Below are positions 41,470 through 49,686 of a stretch of 64,000 bases of DNA, piece after piece. The stretch's first letter is position 1, and every line of letters begins with the position of its first letter. The notes below the pieces were generated by a model. That model worked only from the letters and a program-made list of their open reading frames with translations. It ran no database searches and was not told where the DNA came from. This DNA comes from M3007 sp964539805 (GTDB lineage Bacteria > Bacteroidota > Bacteroidia > Chitinophagales > Saprospiraceae): assembly GCA_964539805.1 (NCBI GenBank), contig CAZIKN010000008.1, positions 28,834-92,833 of the forward strand, read 5' to 3'. Both the position numbers and the translations under genes were made by a program.

Positions 41470-42123
41470 TTATTGGGGGGAATATTTTAGGTCAAAACGG
41501 CCATCAGAGATGACCATCTTATCGTTTTTGTTGATGGAATCTCGGTATAATTCAAAGGCAAAAGTGCCGGATATTATATTTTTTACGGTGTCTATGTAAG
41601 TTATTGTTACACAATTATTTGGATTATTAAAATAAGAACTTTGGTATAGAGTACCATACCTCCAATATTGAGCTCCAATTCTTGGATGAGGGTCGCAATT
41701 TTTTCCGACACTAAAAAAAGTAGGCCCAAAAGTTATTGAAAGCAAATCGTCAATATAGGGGTCTTTTGAAATAAGCCTACAACTCATTGAGCCATTACCT
41801 TCGAGTGTTTTTTCAAATACCCTTGCACTTTTTGCTACCACGGTAACAGAACCAAGTGGCACCCTCGGCACCCATACCTGATTGTATATCATGCACCCAA
41901 AAGTATTTTTCCCTTCCTGTGTCTCGGGCGGGAGTTTGGTGTAGTCCACTTCCTCGGGCGGCGGCGGGGCAGGGGCTTCTTTATGGCAGGCAGCGAAGAT
42001 GAGCAGGGAAAAAAAGAGCAGCAGTGGCCTTTTGGCCCTCCAGATGGGGAAAGGCTCGATCTGCGTGGACGATGATCGGGTAGTAAGTATTTGACCTTTT
42101 AATAAGTCGCGGATGTTTTTCAT
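41470..42123 (-). CDS. DUF6252-like lipoprotein, type B, distinct leader
   Basis: 217 residues. The leader (MKNIRDLLKG, then RPLLLFFSLLIFAAC) differs from all other copies and is followed by HKE. The mature domain is type B, nearly the same as the gene at 30505 (from TKLPPETQEGKNTFGC to KYSPQ, one visible change near the end, V to I wording VISDGRF versus VITDGRF). About 390 bp reads identical to that gene 11 kb away. A TAATTTTG promoter box lies 38 bp upstream and an operator-like array about 140-300 bp upstream. The function is unknown. Confidence 0.82.
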   Translation of the reverse strand: MKNIRDLLKGQILTTRSSSTQIEPFPIWRAKRPLLLFFSLLIFAACHKEAPAPPPPEEVDYTKLPPETQEGKNTFGCMIYNQVWVPRVPLGSVTVVAKSARVFEKTLEGNGSMSCRLISKDPYIDDLLSITFGPTFFSVGKNCDPHPRIGAQYWRYGTLYQSSYFNNPNNCVTITYIDTVKNIISGTFAFELYRDSINKNDKMVISDGRFDLKYSPQ

Positions 42124-42160
42124 GGATACAATTGTTTGATTGTAAATGTTTTGTGTGAAG

Positions 42161-42168
42161 CAAAATTA
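42161..42168 (-). promoter_or_regulatory. -7 element of the type B lipoprotein gene
   Basis: TAATTTTG on the minus strand matches TAnnTTTG, 38 bp before the start at 42123. Confidence 0.45.
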
Positions 42169-42260
42169 TAGCAGAAGGTATTGACAATGTGAAAACCGGA
42201 TCCTTAAATGCTTCCACTATGCAAAAATGGGGTTTATTATAAAATGAGTCAAACCCAAAT

Positions 42261-42425
42261 ATTCTCATATTGTGAGACTTCAAAACCGGATTTGTCTTAT
42301 CTTATGAGAAAAATGGAGCGTTTTATGCAAAAAAGTCTCACATTGTGAGACTAAGGCAGGCCAAACAGCCCAAAAGTCTTGATATGCGAGACTTTTATCA
42401 TGGGTCATTCTTAATATGTGAGAAA
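42261..42425. promoter_or_regulatory. Array of five phased 19-bp palindromic operator-like sites
   Basis: The central site AGTCTCACATTGTGAGACT (42334-42352) is a perfect 9+1+9 palindrome. Related sites are ATTCTCATATTGTGAGACT (42261-42279, 17 of 19 identical), TGTCTTATCTTATGAGAAA (42293-42311), AGTCTTGATATGCGAGACT (42375-42393) and ATTCTTAATATGTGAGAAA (42407-42425). The centres are 32, 41, 41 and 32 bp apart, close to whole helical turns. The pattern suggests a cooperative dimeric regulator acting on one or both flanking promoters. The regulator is not identified. Confidence 0.65.
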
Positions 42426-42462
42426 AAAATATGTTTTATTGCCAAGCATTACGGAATGATCG

Positions 42463-42519
42463 GATACCCAAACAGCCGCCGGTGATGGCCAAGGAGTCCT
42501 TTCGATTGATGATTTTGTC
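42463..42519 (-). pseudogene. Remnant of a type A lipoprotein gene
   Basis: On the minus strand this reads DKIINRKDSLAITGGCLGI, close to DKITDRKDSLVITDGRFDI at the C-terminus of the type A lipoproteins. It has no start and no conserved upstream sequence, so it is a 19-codon relic of a further copy of the family. Confidence 0.65.
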
Positions 42520-42543
42520 GTGATTGGATGAAGCATAATTCAA

Positions 42544-42551
42544 TACATTTG
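42544..42551 (+). promoter_or_regulatory. -7 element of the GH109-like gene
   Basis: TACATTTG, 33 bp before the ATG at 42585 and 17 bp after a TTG. It lies after an earlier in-frame ATG at 42528, so it supports the later start. Confidence 0.5.
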
Positions 42552-42584
42552 TCCCCTCGTTTATTTTCAAACAATAGTTTTTTT

Positions 42585-43967
42585 ATGCCCTCCCGACGTT
42601 CATTTTTGCAATCAGCGGCCTTGCTTGGCGCCGCAACGGTAATCCCTGCTTCAGAAGCCCAAAACACAGCCCAGGCACCGGCCATTTTGGCCCAAAAGCC
42701 TAAGTCAAAGATCAACCTCGGCTTTATCGGGGTAGGCTATCGGGGCCAAAGCCATGTGGAATTGGCCCTTATGCGCGAAGACTGTCAGGTGGTGGCCATA
42801 GCCGACCCTCAGCAGGTCATGCTGGATGGCACCCTCAAATTGTTCGATGATAAAAAGATCAAACGACCCAAGGTGTATGCCAATGGCGACTATGATTACC
42901 TCAATCTGCTCGCGGACAAAAGCATTGATGCCGTGGTCATTGCCACGCCCTGGGAATGGCATACCCAACAGGCCGTAGCGGCCATGAAGGCAGGAAAATA
43001 CGTGGCAACCGAGGTGTGCGGCGCTTTTTCGGTGGATGAATGTTGGCAATTGGTCAACACCCACGAAGAAACGGGGCAGCACCTGATGTTTCTGGAAAAT
43101 GTGTGCTACCGCCGCGATGTCATAGCCGTACTGCAAATGGTGCGCGAGGGCTTGTTTGGCGAATTGATCCACTTTGAATGCGGGTATCAGCACGATCTGC
43201 GCAACGTAAAATTCAACGATGGCAAAAATGCCTACGGTGGTGGCGTGGAGTTTGGCGAAAAAGGCTTCCACGAGGCACGCTGGCGTACCAAACACTCCGT
43301 AGGCCGCAATGGCGACCTGTACCCCACCCACGGCATCGGGCCTGTGGCCATGTATGCCAATGTAAACCGCGGCAACCGCTTTACCCACCTTACCTCAACG
43401 GCCTCTAAAGCACGCGGCCTGAACCACCACATCGTTAACCACCCCAATGGCGGCCCCAGTCACCCCAATGCCAAAATCAATTTCCAATTAGGCGATGTGG
43501 TCACGACGGTGCTCAAAACCACCAACGGCGAATCGGTGATCATTTCCCATGACACCAACCTGGCACGACCCTACTCATTAGGTTTTCGGGTGCAAGGCAC
43601 AGGCGGCATCTGGATGGATGTCAACAAAAGTATTATGCTGGAAGGCAAAACCAAAGCCCATGCCTGGGAAGATGCCAAAGATTGGTTGGACAAATACGAT
43701 CATCCGCTCTGGAAACGCTTTGGCGCCGATGCCAAAACTGCAGGCCACGGCGGAATGGATTTTTTCGTTTTCCATCACTTCATTGAGTCTGCCAAAAGGA
43801 ATATCGCGCCGCAAATGGACGTGTACGACGCCGCAACGTGGATGGCCATCACGCCGCTGTCCGAGGCCTCCATTGCCATGGGCAGCGCGCCACAGGCGTT
43901 CCCCGATTTCACAAGGGGCCGATGGATAGAGCGAAAGCCCAATTTTGCCTTTGGAGATGAGTTTTAG
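42585..43967 (+). CDS. GH109-type Gfo/Idh/MocA enzyme, alpha-N-acetylgalactosaminidase-like, Tat-exported
   Basis: 460 residues from MPSRRSFLQSAALLGA, a twin-arginine signal. The NAD-binding motif is GFIGVGYRGQSH. The segments ATPWEWHTQQAVAAMKAGKY, FLENVCYRRDVIAVLQMVRE, VEFGEKGFHEARWRTKHSVG and PTHGIGPVAMYANVNRGNRF match the GH109 group closely. These enzymes cleave terminal alpha-N-acetylgalactosamine by an NAD-dependent oxidation-elimination mechanism, without consuming the cofactor. Tat export means it folds with NAD in the cytoplasm before reaching the periplasm. Together with the GH13 enzyme and esterase next to it, it suggests use of glycans or host/biofilm sugars. Confidence 0.9.
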   Translation: MPSRRSFLQSAALLGAATVIPASEAQNTAQAPAILAQKPKSKINLGFIGVGYRGQSHVELALMREDCQVVAIADPQQVMLDGTLKLFDDKKIKRPKVYANGDYDYLNLLADKSIDAVVIATPWEWHTQQAVAAMKAGKYVATEVCGAFSVDECWQLVNTHEETGQHLMFLENVCYRRDVIAVLQMVREGLFGELIHFECGYQHDLRNVKFNDGKNAYGGGVEFGEKGFHEARWRTKHSVGRNGDLYPTHGIGPVAMYANVNRGNRFTHLTSTASKARGLNHHIVNHPNGGPSHPNAKINFQLGDVVTTVLKTTNGESVIISHDTNLARPYSLGFRVQGTGGIWMDVNKSIMLEGKTKAHAWEDAKDWLDKYDHPLWKRFGADAKTAGHGGMDFFVFHHFIESAKRNIAPQMDVYDAATWMAITPLSEASIAMGSAPQAFPDFTRGRWIERKPNFAFGDEF

Positions 43968-44068
43968 GTGTTTTTAACCTAACTTTTTGATGAATGACTA
44001 AGCCCAAACAGATTTTTCAAAAGTATAAAAGACCAATATCTTAGTTTAGGGTAGCCTTTGTGCCACGT

Positions 44069-45928
44069 TTAGTTCAACTCCAGCACCAAGGCTGTCTTGC
44101 CTGCCAATTTTAGTCCATCTTTTAAGTTAAGAATTTCCCCTGATAGCACATCTTTACCTGTTGCCTTGGCGGCGATAATCTCTTCGAAGCGCCGCGTATC
44201 CACGGTGGCAGAGCTGCTGTTGTTGTTGAGCACCACCATGATCGTTTTTTGGGGAGTGTACCTAAAGTAGGTATAAATACCATTAAAAGGGGCAAAATGA
44301 AGGGTTTTTCCGCTGTGAATGGATGTTGCCGTTTTGCGCCACCGGAGCATTTTTTTCAAAAAATCCTGCATTTGGCGCTGTTGTTCATTGAGCCCCTGTC
44401 CCGTAAAGGCATTCACGGCATCACCGGCCCAGCCGCCCGGGAAATCACTGCGGATAACACCATGATTATTGGGCGCTTTGGCATTGTCCATCAGCACTTC
44501 CGTACCGTAGTAAATTTGGGGTATGCCGCGGATGGTAAGCAGATAAGTCAGGGCCATTTGGGTAAGCCCTGCATCACCATTGAGCTGGGTGAACAGGCGG
44601 TCCATGTCGTGGTTGTCGCCAAAAACAAGGATGTTTTGAGGGTCTGCATAGGCAAAATCATTGGCCAAGGACTCGTACAGGCGCGTGAGCCCCTTACTAA
44701 AATCCGATTGTTCGTTTTCTTTAAGAGCTTGTGTTAGGGCGGATTGCATTGGGAAGTCCATCACGCTTTTGAGGCAGCTACGATTGCCGTCATGGGTCTT
44801 TTTACCTCGTTGCCAATAAGAAGTAATGAGCGGGTTGAAGCTCCATTCTTCGCCCACAATATTGAAATTGGGGTATTCACTCATGATGCCGCACGACCAT
44901 TTTTCCAAAAACTCCTTGTCGGAATAGCAATAGGTGTCCTGTCGAATACCACCCAGCTGAAGCGTTTCAATCCACCAGATGGAATTTTGGATAAGATAGG
45001 TAGCCAAAAAGGGATTTTTGCCGTTCATATCGGGCATGGTACGGTCAAACCAGCCCTGAGTTTGTAGTTTTTTATCGTATTGCGCGGCATAGAGGTCTTG
45101 GTTGATCGTGCGCCGGTGGTTGGAGAGTTGGAAGGAATCTGGGAAGTTGATCCAGTTTTTGAAGGGCAAGTCTGACATCCACCAGTGTTTGGAACCGGTA
45201 TGGTTTACCACACCATCAAAAATTAGTTTCATGCCTTTTTGGCGCATTTTATCGGACAATTCTTTGTAATCATCCAAACTGCCAAAACGCGGATCCACGC
45301 GATAGTGATCCGTGATAGCGTAGCCGTGATAGGAATAAGCGGCCATGTCATTTTCCAGCAGTGGTGTGCTCCAGAGGGCAGTATATCCCAGGTCAGCGAG
45401 ATAATCAAGGCTGTTGATAATGCCCCGGATGTCGCCGCCATGACGCCCGCCATCAAAATTGCGGTCTATTTTTGGCTCTCTTGTGCCAGCCACTACGTCA
45501 TTGACAGGATCGCCATTGACGAAACGGTCAGGCGTGATCAAACAAATCACATCTTCGGTGCCGAATCCCTTGAAATCAGTGGCCTTTTTTTGTCGGGGCA
45601 AAAGGGTGTAATCCTGGGAAAGCACGGTTTTTCCGTTTTTTTGAAAAGCAATGGGGAAAGTACCGGGGCGAGTACCCGGCGTGATGTGCAGGTCAATAAA
45701 CAGGTAATTCGGGCTATCAGCACGATGGATTTTTCTGATCGTCACTCCTTTATAGCGGATCACTGGGGTTGTGCTTCCAATACCATCAGCGTGTACCAGT
45801 AATTGGAGTACGGGGTTTTGCATACCCACCCACCAGTTTTGGGGTTCAATGTGGCGTATTTGGGCAACGACAATATTGGAACACGCTAAAATAAGCACAA
45901 GAGCGACTAATCGGTATAACTTATTCAT
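44069..45928 (-). CDS. GH13 alpha-amylase family enzyme, neopullulanase/cyclomaltodextrinase-like
   Basis: 619 residues from MNKLYRLVALVLILACSNIV, a signal peptide. An N-terminal Ig-like domain (about residues 25-115, NWWVGMQNPVLQLLVHADGI) is typical of cyclomaltodextrinases and SusA-like enzymes. The catalytic barrel shows DGVVNHTG (region I), GGIRQDTYC with nucleophile D331, IVGEEW with acid/base E360, and GDNHDMDR with D441. It hydrolyses alpha-1,4-glucan oligosaccharides in the periplasm. An esterase gene lies 41 bp upstream on the same strand. Confidence 0.92.
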   Translation of the reverse strand: MNKLYRLVALVLILACSNIVVAQIRHIEPQNWWVGMQNPVLQLLVHADGIGSTTPVIRYKGVTIRKIHRADSPNYLFIDLHITPGTRPGTFPIAFQKNGKTVLSQDYTLLPRQKKATDFKGFGTEDVICLITPDRFVNGDPVNDVVAGTREPKIDRNFDGGRHGGDIRGIINSLDYLADLGYTALWSTPLLENDMAAYSYHGYAITDHYRVDPRFGSLDDYKELSDKMRQKGMKLIFDGVVNHTGSKHWWMSDLPFKNWINFPDSFQLSNHRRTINQDLYAAQYDKKLQTQGWFDRTMPDMNGKNPFLATYLIQNSIWWIETLQLGGIRQDTYCYSDKEFLEKWSCGIMSEYPNFNIVGEEWSFNPLITSYWQRGKKTHDGNRSCLKSVMDFPMQSALTQALKENEQSDFSKGLTRLYESLANDFAYADPQNILVFGDNHDMDRLFTQLNGDAGLTQMALTYLLTIRGIPQIYYGTEVLMDNAKAPNNHGVIRSDFPGGWAGDAVNAFTGQGLNEQQRQMQDFLKKMLRWRKTATSIHSGKTLHFAPFNGIYTYFRYTPQKTIMVVLNNNSSSATVDTRRFEEIIAAKATGKDVLSGEILNLKDGLKLAGKTALVLELN

Positions 45929-45969
45929 AATCAATATTTAATATTTTAAAATGTTATTTTTTTGAGCCG

Positions 45970-46890
45970 CTATTGAAGCAAAAAAATCAAAGGCAGCTGC
46001 AATCTTTTTGCCCAGGAGCGTTCTGAGTGATCTTCTCCGGGGAACACCAGCGACAAAAGATTTTTATCAGTGTAACCACCTGCTTTCAGTATGGCATCCG
46101 CCTGTTGTTGATAGGGCGCATACCATCCGTCCAAGTTTAGGGAGCCGTGGTCAAAGTACAGTTTGTGCTTTTTGGGATTGGGTAAATGTTCTTTAAAGTA
46201 TTGCAGAAATGCCGCAGGTATAGGATTGCCATCAAGCACAAAAATACCCGGCCAATGGGTACTCAGGCAGGCTGCCCCGCCAAAAACACGGGGATATTCG
46301 CAAATAGCGTACATGGAAATGAGGCCACCCATGCTGCTTCCAGCCACAAAGGTGTGTTTGCGATCTTTATAGGTAGCATATTCGCGGTCAATAAAGGGTT
46401 TGAGCTCGGTGACCAAAAATTTCAGGTAAGCATCGGAGTGTATTTTGTACTCGCCAAAAACAGAATGGCCATTGGAGCGGGCTGCCTGATAAATACTGTC
46501 TTTAACCTGTTGTGCCAGCATTTCAAAAGGTTTTTGAGGGAAATAATCGGAATGTCGGCTTGCACCACCATTCCAGATAGCAACCACAATACAATCCTTG
46601 ATTTTGGCCTCGCGCAGCAGGTGGCTAACGACCTCATCCACCTGCCATTCCTGTTTGTTCCAGGTCACGGTACTATCAAACAGCATTTGCCCGTCATGCA
46701 TGTACAGGACGCTATATTTTTTTTGGCTTGAGTAAGCATCGGGCAGCCACACATCCACATTGCGGGCTGTCACATACTTAGAGTTGAAGTTGGCGTGGCG
46801 TTTTATGGTGCCTGCTGCAGGCTTAGGCAATTGAGCCGATACCCAAAAGGATGGCAACACTAAAAAAAGAATAAAAAAATATCTTATCAT
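45970..46890 (-). CDS. Exported alpha/beta-hydrolase, esterase family
   Basis: 306 residues with signal peptide MIRYFFILFLVLPSFWVSAQ. The fold is that of the enterochelin esterase/esterase D family: VDVWLPDAYSSQKKYSVLYM, HDGQMLFD, the nucleophile elbow AGSSMGGLISMYA, an aspartate region in KLYFDHGSLNLDG and the histidine in FPGEDHSERSW. Such genes often accompany alpha-amylases in Bacteroidota and may act on acyl groups or on carbohydrate esters. It is likely co-transcribed with the GH13 gene (41 bp gap). The real substrate is unknown. Confidence 0.82.
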   Translation of the reverse strand: MIRYFFILFLVLPSFWVSAQLPKPAAGTIKRHANFNSKYVTARNVDVWLPDAYSSQKKYSVLYMHDGQMLFDSTVTWNKQEWQVDEVVSHLLREAKIKDCIVVAIWNGGASRHSDYFPQKPFEMLAQQVKDSIYQAARSNGHSVFGEYKIHSDAYLKFLVTELKPFIDREYATYKDRKHTFVAGSSMGGLISMYAICEYPRVFGGAACLSTHWPGIFVLDGNPIPAAFLQYFKEHLPNPKKHKLYFDHGSLNLDGWYAPYQQQADAILKAGGYTDKNLLSLVFPGEDHSERSWAKRLQLPLIFLLQ

Positions 46891-46966
46891 AAGCCTTTAA
46901 GAACACCCGAATATGGCGGGTCATTCTTTTAGGCAAAGGAAGGCAATTCTGGGTTCACGAGCAAAC

Positions 46967-47047
46967 ATGAATCATCTCCAATTTTTAAAACCAATTATAC
47001 GCTTTTTCAACACTCATGGTTGGTATTAAAAATTGGAGATGATTCAT
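46967..47047. terminator. 81-bp inverted repeat with 22-bp perfect arms after the pirin gene
   Basis: Arms 46967-46988 and 47026-47047 are perfectly complementary over 22 bp; one A-A mismatch and five more pairs (ACCAA/TTGGT) extend the stem inward. It starts 24 bp past the pirin stop. It probably ends transcription of the AraC-YceI-pirin operon; the size and perfect arms also resemble a small miniature element. Confidence 0.6.
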
Positions 47048-47070
47048 ATAGCTTTTCCCAACCGAGCCAT

Positions 47071-47946
47071 TTACAATGCCATAGGCACTTCCATGAGCAA
47101 AATACGGGCCTTGCTGTCTGCCTTGATATCAACGGATGTCTCGTTCCAAAGGCCCAAGCCATCGCGTTTGCTGAGGGCCTGCCCATTTACGGTGGCATCT
47201 CCTTCAATCATGAAGATGTAAACGCCATTTTTAGTAGCATCCTTAAGCGTGTATGTGACTTGTTTATCTTTGTCAAACTGCCCCATATTAAACCACGCAT
47301 TCTGATGTACCCATACGCCCTCATCATCAGGGCTGGGCGATAAAATTTGCAGGAATTTGTTGGCCATTTTTGATTCATCCAACTTGATCTGATCATAGCG
47401 GGGCGTGACGGCCTTTTTATTGGGAAACATCCATATTTGGAGGAAACGCACCTCGGAATCCGTGTTTTTGTTAAACTCGGAGTGCGTGATGCCCGTTCCA
47501 GCGCTCATGACCTGTATGTCGCCCTGTTTTATCACAGCGACATTGCCCATGGAGTCTTTGTGCTCCAGATCACCTGAAAGTGGTATGGAAATGATCTCCA
47601 TATTGTCATGCGGGTGCGTGCCAAAGCCCCTTCCTGCTGCCACAATATCATCATTTAGCACGCGCAGCACGCCAAAGTGCATGCGTTCAGGGTTATAATA
47701 GTTGGCAAAACTGAAGGTGTGGCGGCTGGTAAGCCAGCCGTGGTTGGCTAAGCCGCGCGTTTCTGATTTGTGCAATACCATGCTTGAGTCTAAATGGGTA
47801 GCTGTGTTGGGCAAATGGTTGTAACCGACGATATCCAAGGGCTTGAGTTCGTCAATGTCATTTTCGAGCAGGTTGGCCAATGCTTTTGAAGAAGCCAGCA
47901 TACTAGTGCCCAAAACACCGAGTTGGAGAAATTTTTTTCTGTCCAT
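47071..47946 (-). CDS. Pirin-family bicupin protein
   Basis: 291 residues. The N-terminus MDRKKFLQLGVLGTSMLASS looks like a signal sequence, somewhat unusual for pirins, so the protein may be periplasmic. The pirin motif is clear: FGTHPHDNMEIISIPLSGDL, then GDIQVMSAGTGITHSEFNKN, with the metal-binding histidines and glutamate. Bacterial pirins bind iron and some act as quercetin dioxygenases or as redox sensors. The start lies 4 bp after the YceI stop, so the two genes form an operon with the AraC regulator upstream. Confidence 0.88.
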   Translation of the reverse strand: MDRKKFLQLGVLGTSMLASSKALANLLENDIDELKPLDIVGYNHLPNTATHLDSSMVLHKSETRGLANHGWLTSRHTFSFANYYNPERMHFGVLRVLNDDIVAAGRGFGTHPHDNMEIISIPLSGDLEHKDSMGNVAVIKQGDIQVMSAGTGITHSEFNKNTDSEVRFLQIWMFPNKKAVTPRYDQIKLDESKMANKFLQILSPSPDDEGVWVHQNAWFNMGQFDKDKQVTYTLKDATKNGVYIFMIEGDATVNGQALSKRDGLGLWNETSVDIKADSKARILLMEVPMAL

Positions 47947-47950
47947 AGCC

Positions 47951-48472
47951 TTACGCCTGTTTAACCAGTTGGATCTCAGCCTGTAACTTTACGTCTTCAC
48001 TCACTAATACACCGCCGGATTCAAGTGCCGCATTCCAGATAAGGCCAAAATCAGTGCGGTTTATTTTTCCGCTGATGGAGAACCCGGCTTTTTGATTGCC
48101 CCAAGGATCAGTACCGATGCCTGAAAATTCCACGTCAAAGGACACAGGCTTGGTCACGTCACGTATGGTCAAATCACCGCTTATTTTTCCTGAAGCAGCA
48201 TTGTAGTTCGTGCTCACGAATTTGAGTGCAGGATATTGTTCGCTGTTGAAAAAATCAGCGCTTCGCAGGTGACCATCGCGTTGTTCGTTGCCAGTGTTGA
48301 CGGATGCAGTATCAGCGCTAAAAGAAACCTGAGCCTGTTCAAATTGCTCATCGGCCTGTGCGGAAGCCTCAATGACGTTAAACTGTCCGGTCACATTGGT
48401 GATCATGAGGTGTTTTACCTTGAATTGTACTTCGCTGTGTGAAGGGTCAAGTGCCCAGTTTGTAGTTGCCAT
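47951..48472 (-). CDS. YceI-family lipocalin-fold protein
   Basis: 173 residues from MATTNWALDPSHSEVQFKVK; a longer in-frame start adds no recognisable signal. The YceI pattern is WALDPSHSEVQFKVKHLM, RDGHLRSADFFNSEQYPALK, LTIRDVTKPVSFDVEFSGIG, and NRTDFGLIWNA. The family binds isoprenoid or other amphiphilic lipids in a barrel. This copy lacks a signal peptide, so it is probably cytoplasmic. It is sandwiched between an AraC regulator and a pirin gene, a common stress-type arrangement. Confidence 0.9.
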   Translation of the reverse strand: MATTNWALDPSHSEVQFKVKHLMITNVTGQFNVIEASAQADEQFEQAQVSFSADTASVNTGNEQRDGHLRSADFFNSEQYPALKFVSTNYNAASGKISGDLTIRDVTKPVSFDVEFSGIGTDPWGNQKAGFSISGKINRTDFGLIWNAALESGGVLVSEDVKLQAEIQLVKQA

Positions 48473-48586
48473 GATTGATGTTGTAAAATATGGTGATAAA
48501 TTAATGGTGCAAAGTTGTGGCCTTTGTGCGGTGCCGTGAAATGTCAAAACAGAGGATAGCATTGTCAAAATCATGGAAAAGATGAT

Positions 48587-49450
48587 TTATCCCCTAAATT
48601 CAGAAAAGGTCATGCCAGTACACTTTTTAAAAAATTTGCTGAAGTGTGCCACATCCTCATAGCCCAGGCGGAATGCTACCTCTTTTGCACTGAGATCAGA
48701 GTACTGGGCAAGTCGTTTGGCCTCCAAAGCTAAACGGTTCAGGATAAAGTCCTTGGCCGAAACCCCTGTCTCAGATTTTACCACCTCGTTCAGATAATTG
48801 CTCGTAAGACTCTGACTATCAGCATAATCTGCTACATGATGCCAAAGGGAATAATGTTGTTCCACCTCATCCTTGAAACGCCGGACAATAGTAGCCTGGC
48901 GGTGTTCCAACTTGGTATTGGCCATTGCTTTGCCCGTTTTGATGCGTTTTAGCTCAAGCAAAAAAAGTTTGAGCCAGCTGCCCAAAATCTCTGCGTTTTC
49001 AGGGCCGGTGTGTTGTGATTCTTGTATAAATTTCTGAAAAAAAAGGTCCAGGCCTTGTAACTCCACTTCGCTGAGGCTGAAAGGTTTTGCCTCGTCGCAA
49101 TTGAAAAACAATTCCATTCCGCTAAGGCGTTCGGGCGGGAGACTGTATTTTAACAAAAAATCAGTGGTAAACATGAGCACATGGCCTTTTACCGTTGTGT
49201 TTTCAGGAATACTCAGCTGATGTATTTGTCCCGGGGAGATGGTAAAGACGGTGTTGGATACAAGGTTATAATTTTTAAAATCAATTTGGTGTACTCCGGA
49301 AGTTGCACGGGCAACCACAATTATGGTATAATAGTCATGTCTATGTGGGGCCACGGGCATGGCTCCGGGTTTTTTATCTGCCTCAATGGCCTCCATTGTT
49401 TTATACACAAAGGGCAGGGGCAAACGGGAAACGCGAATGGTGTGTGACAT
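48587..49450 (-). CDS. AraC-family transcriptional regulator
   Basis: 287 residues from MSHTIRVSRLPLPFVYKTME. The N-terminal cupin-like sensor domain (HRHDYYTIIVVARATSG, VFTISPGQIHQL) is followed by an AraC DNA-binding domain with two helix-turn-helix units (SLTSNYLNEVVKSETGVSAK, then LSAKEVAFRLGYEDVAHFSK and FFKKCTGMTFSEFRG). It probably senses a small molecule and controls itself and the downstream yceI and pirin genes (115 bp to yceI). The effector cannot be told from sequence. Confidence 0.9.
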   Translation of the reverse strand: MSHTIRVSRLPLPFVYKTMEAIEADKKPGAMPVAPHRHDYYTIIVVARATSGVHQIDFKNYNLVSNTVFTISPGQIHQLSIPENTTVKGHVLMFTTDFLLKYSLPPERLSGMELFFNCDEAKPFSLSEVELQGLDLFFQKFIQESQHTGPENAEILGSWLKLFLLELKRIKTGKAMANTKLEHRQATIVRRFKDEVEQHYSLWHHVADYADSQSLTSNYLNEVVKSETGVSAKDFILNRLALEAKRLAQYSDLSAKEVAFRLGYEDVAHFSKFFKKCTGMTFSEFRG

Positions 49451-49686
49451 AAAGTTGATTTCAGACACAAACAACGGCGTTGGACAAAAGTTGAAAATCC
49501 GGTGAATGCCAACAATGGACAAAACCAATATCCCCAATCCCTGTTTAACTTATAAAATACTACGTTTATGGCAAAGTTTGACCTATTGTAACAACAACGG
49601 CTTATTGCGGCAAAAAGCAGCCGAGACCCAAGTGCTTCTTTTTACGTATATAAGTTCCACTATTCATCATTAAATTTATGTGTGCC

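Larger units (their letters stand above)
42124..42584. other. 461-bp divergent regulatory region
   Basis: Between the lipoprotein gene (minus) and the GH109-like gene (plus). It contains a promoter for each side, five phased palindromes and a short remnant of a type A lipoprotein gene, listed separately. No RNA gene was seen. Confidence 0.7.
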
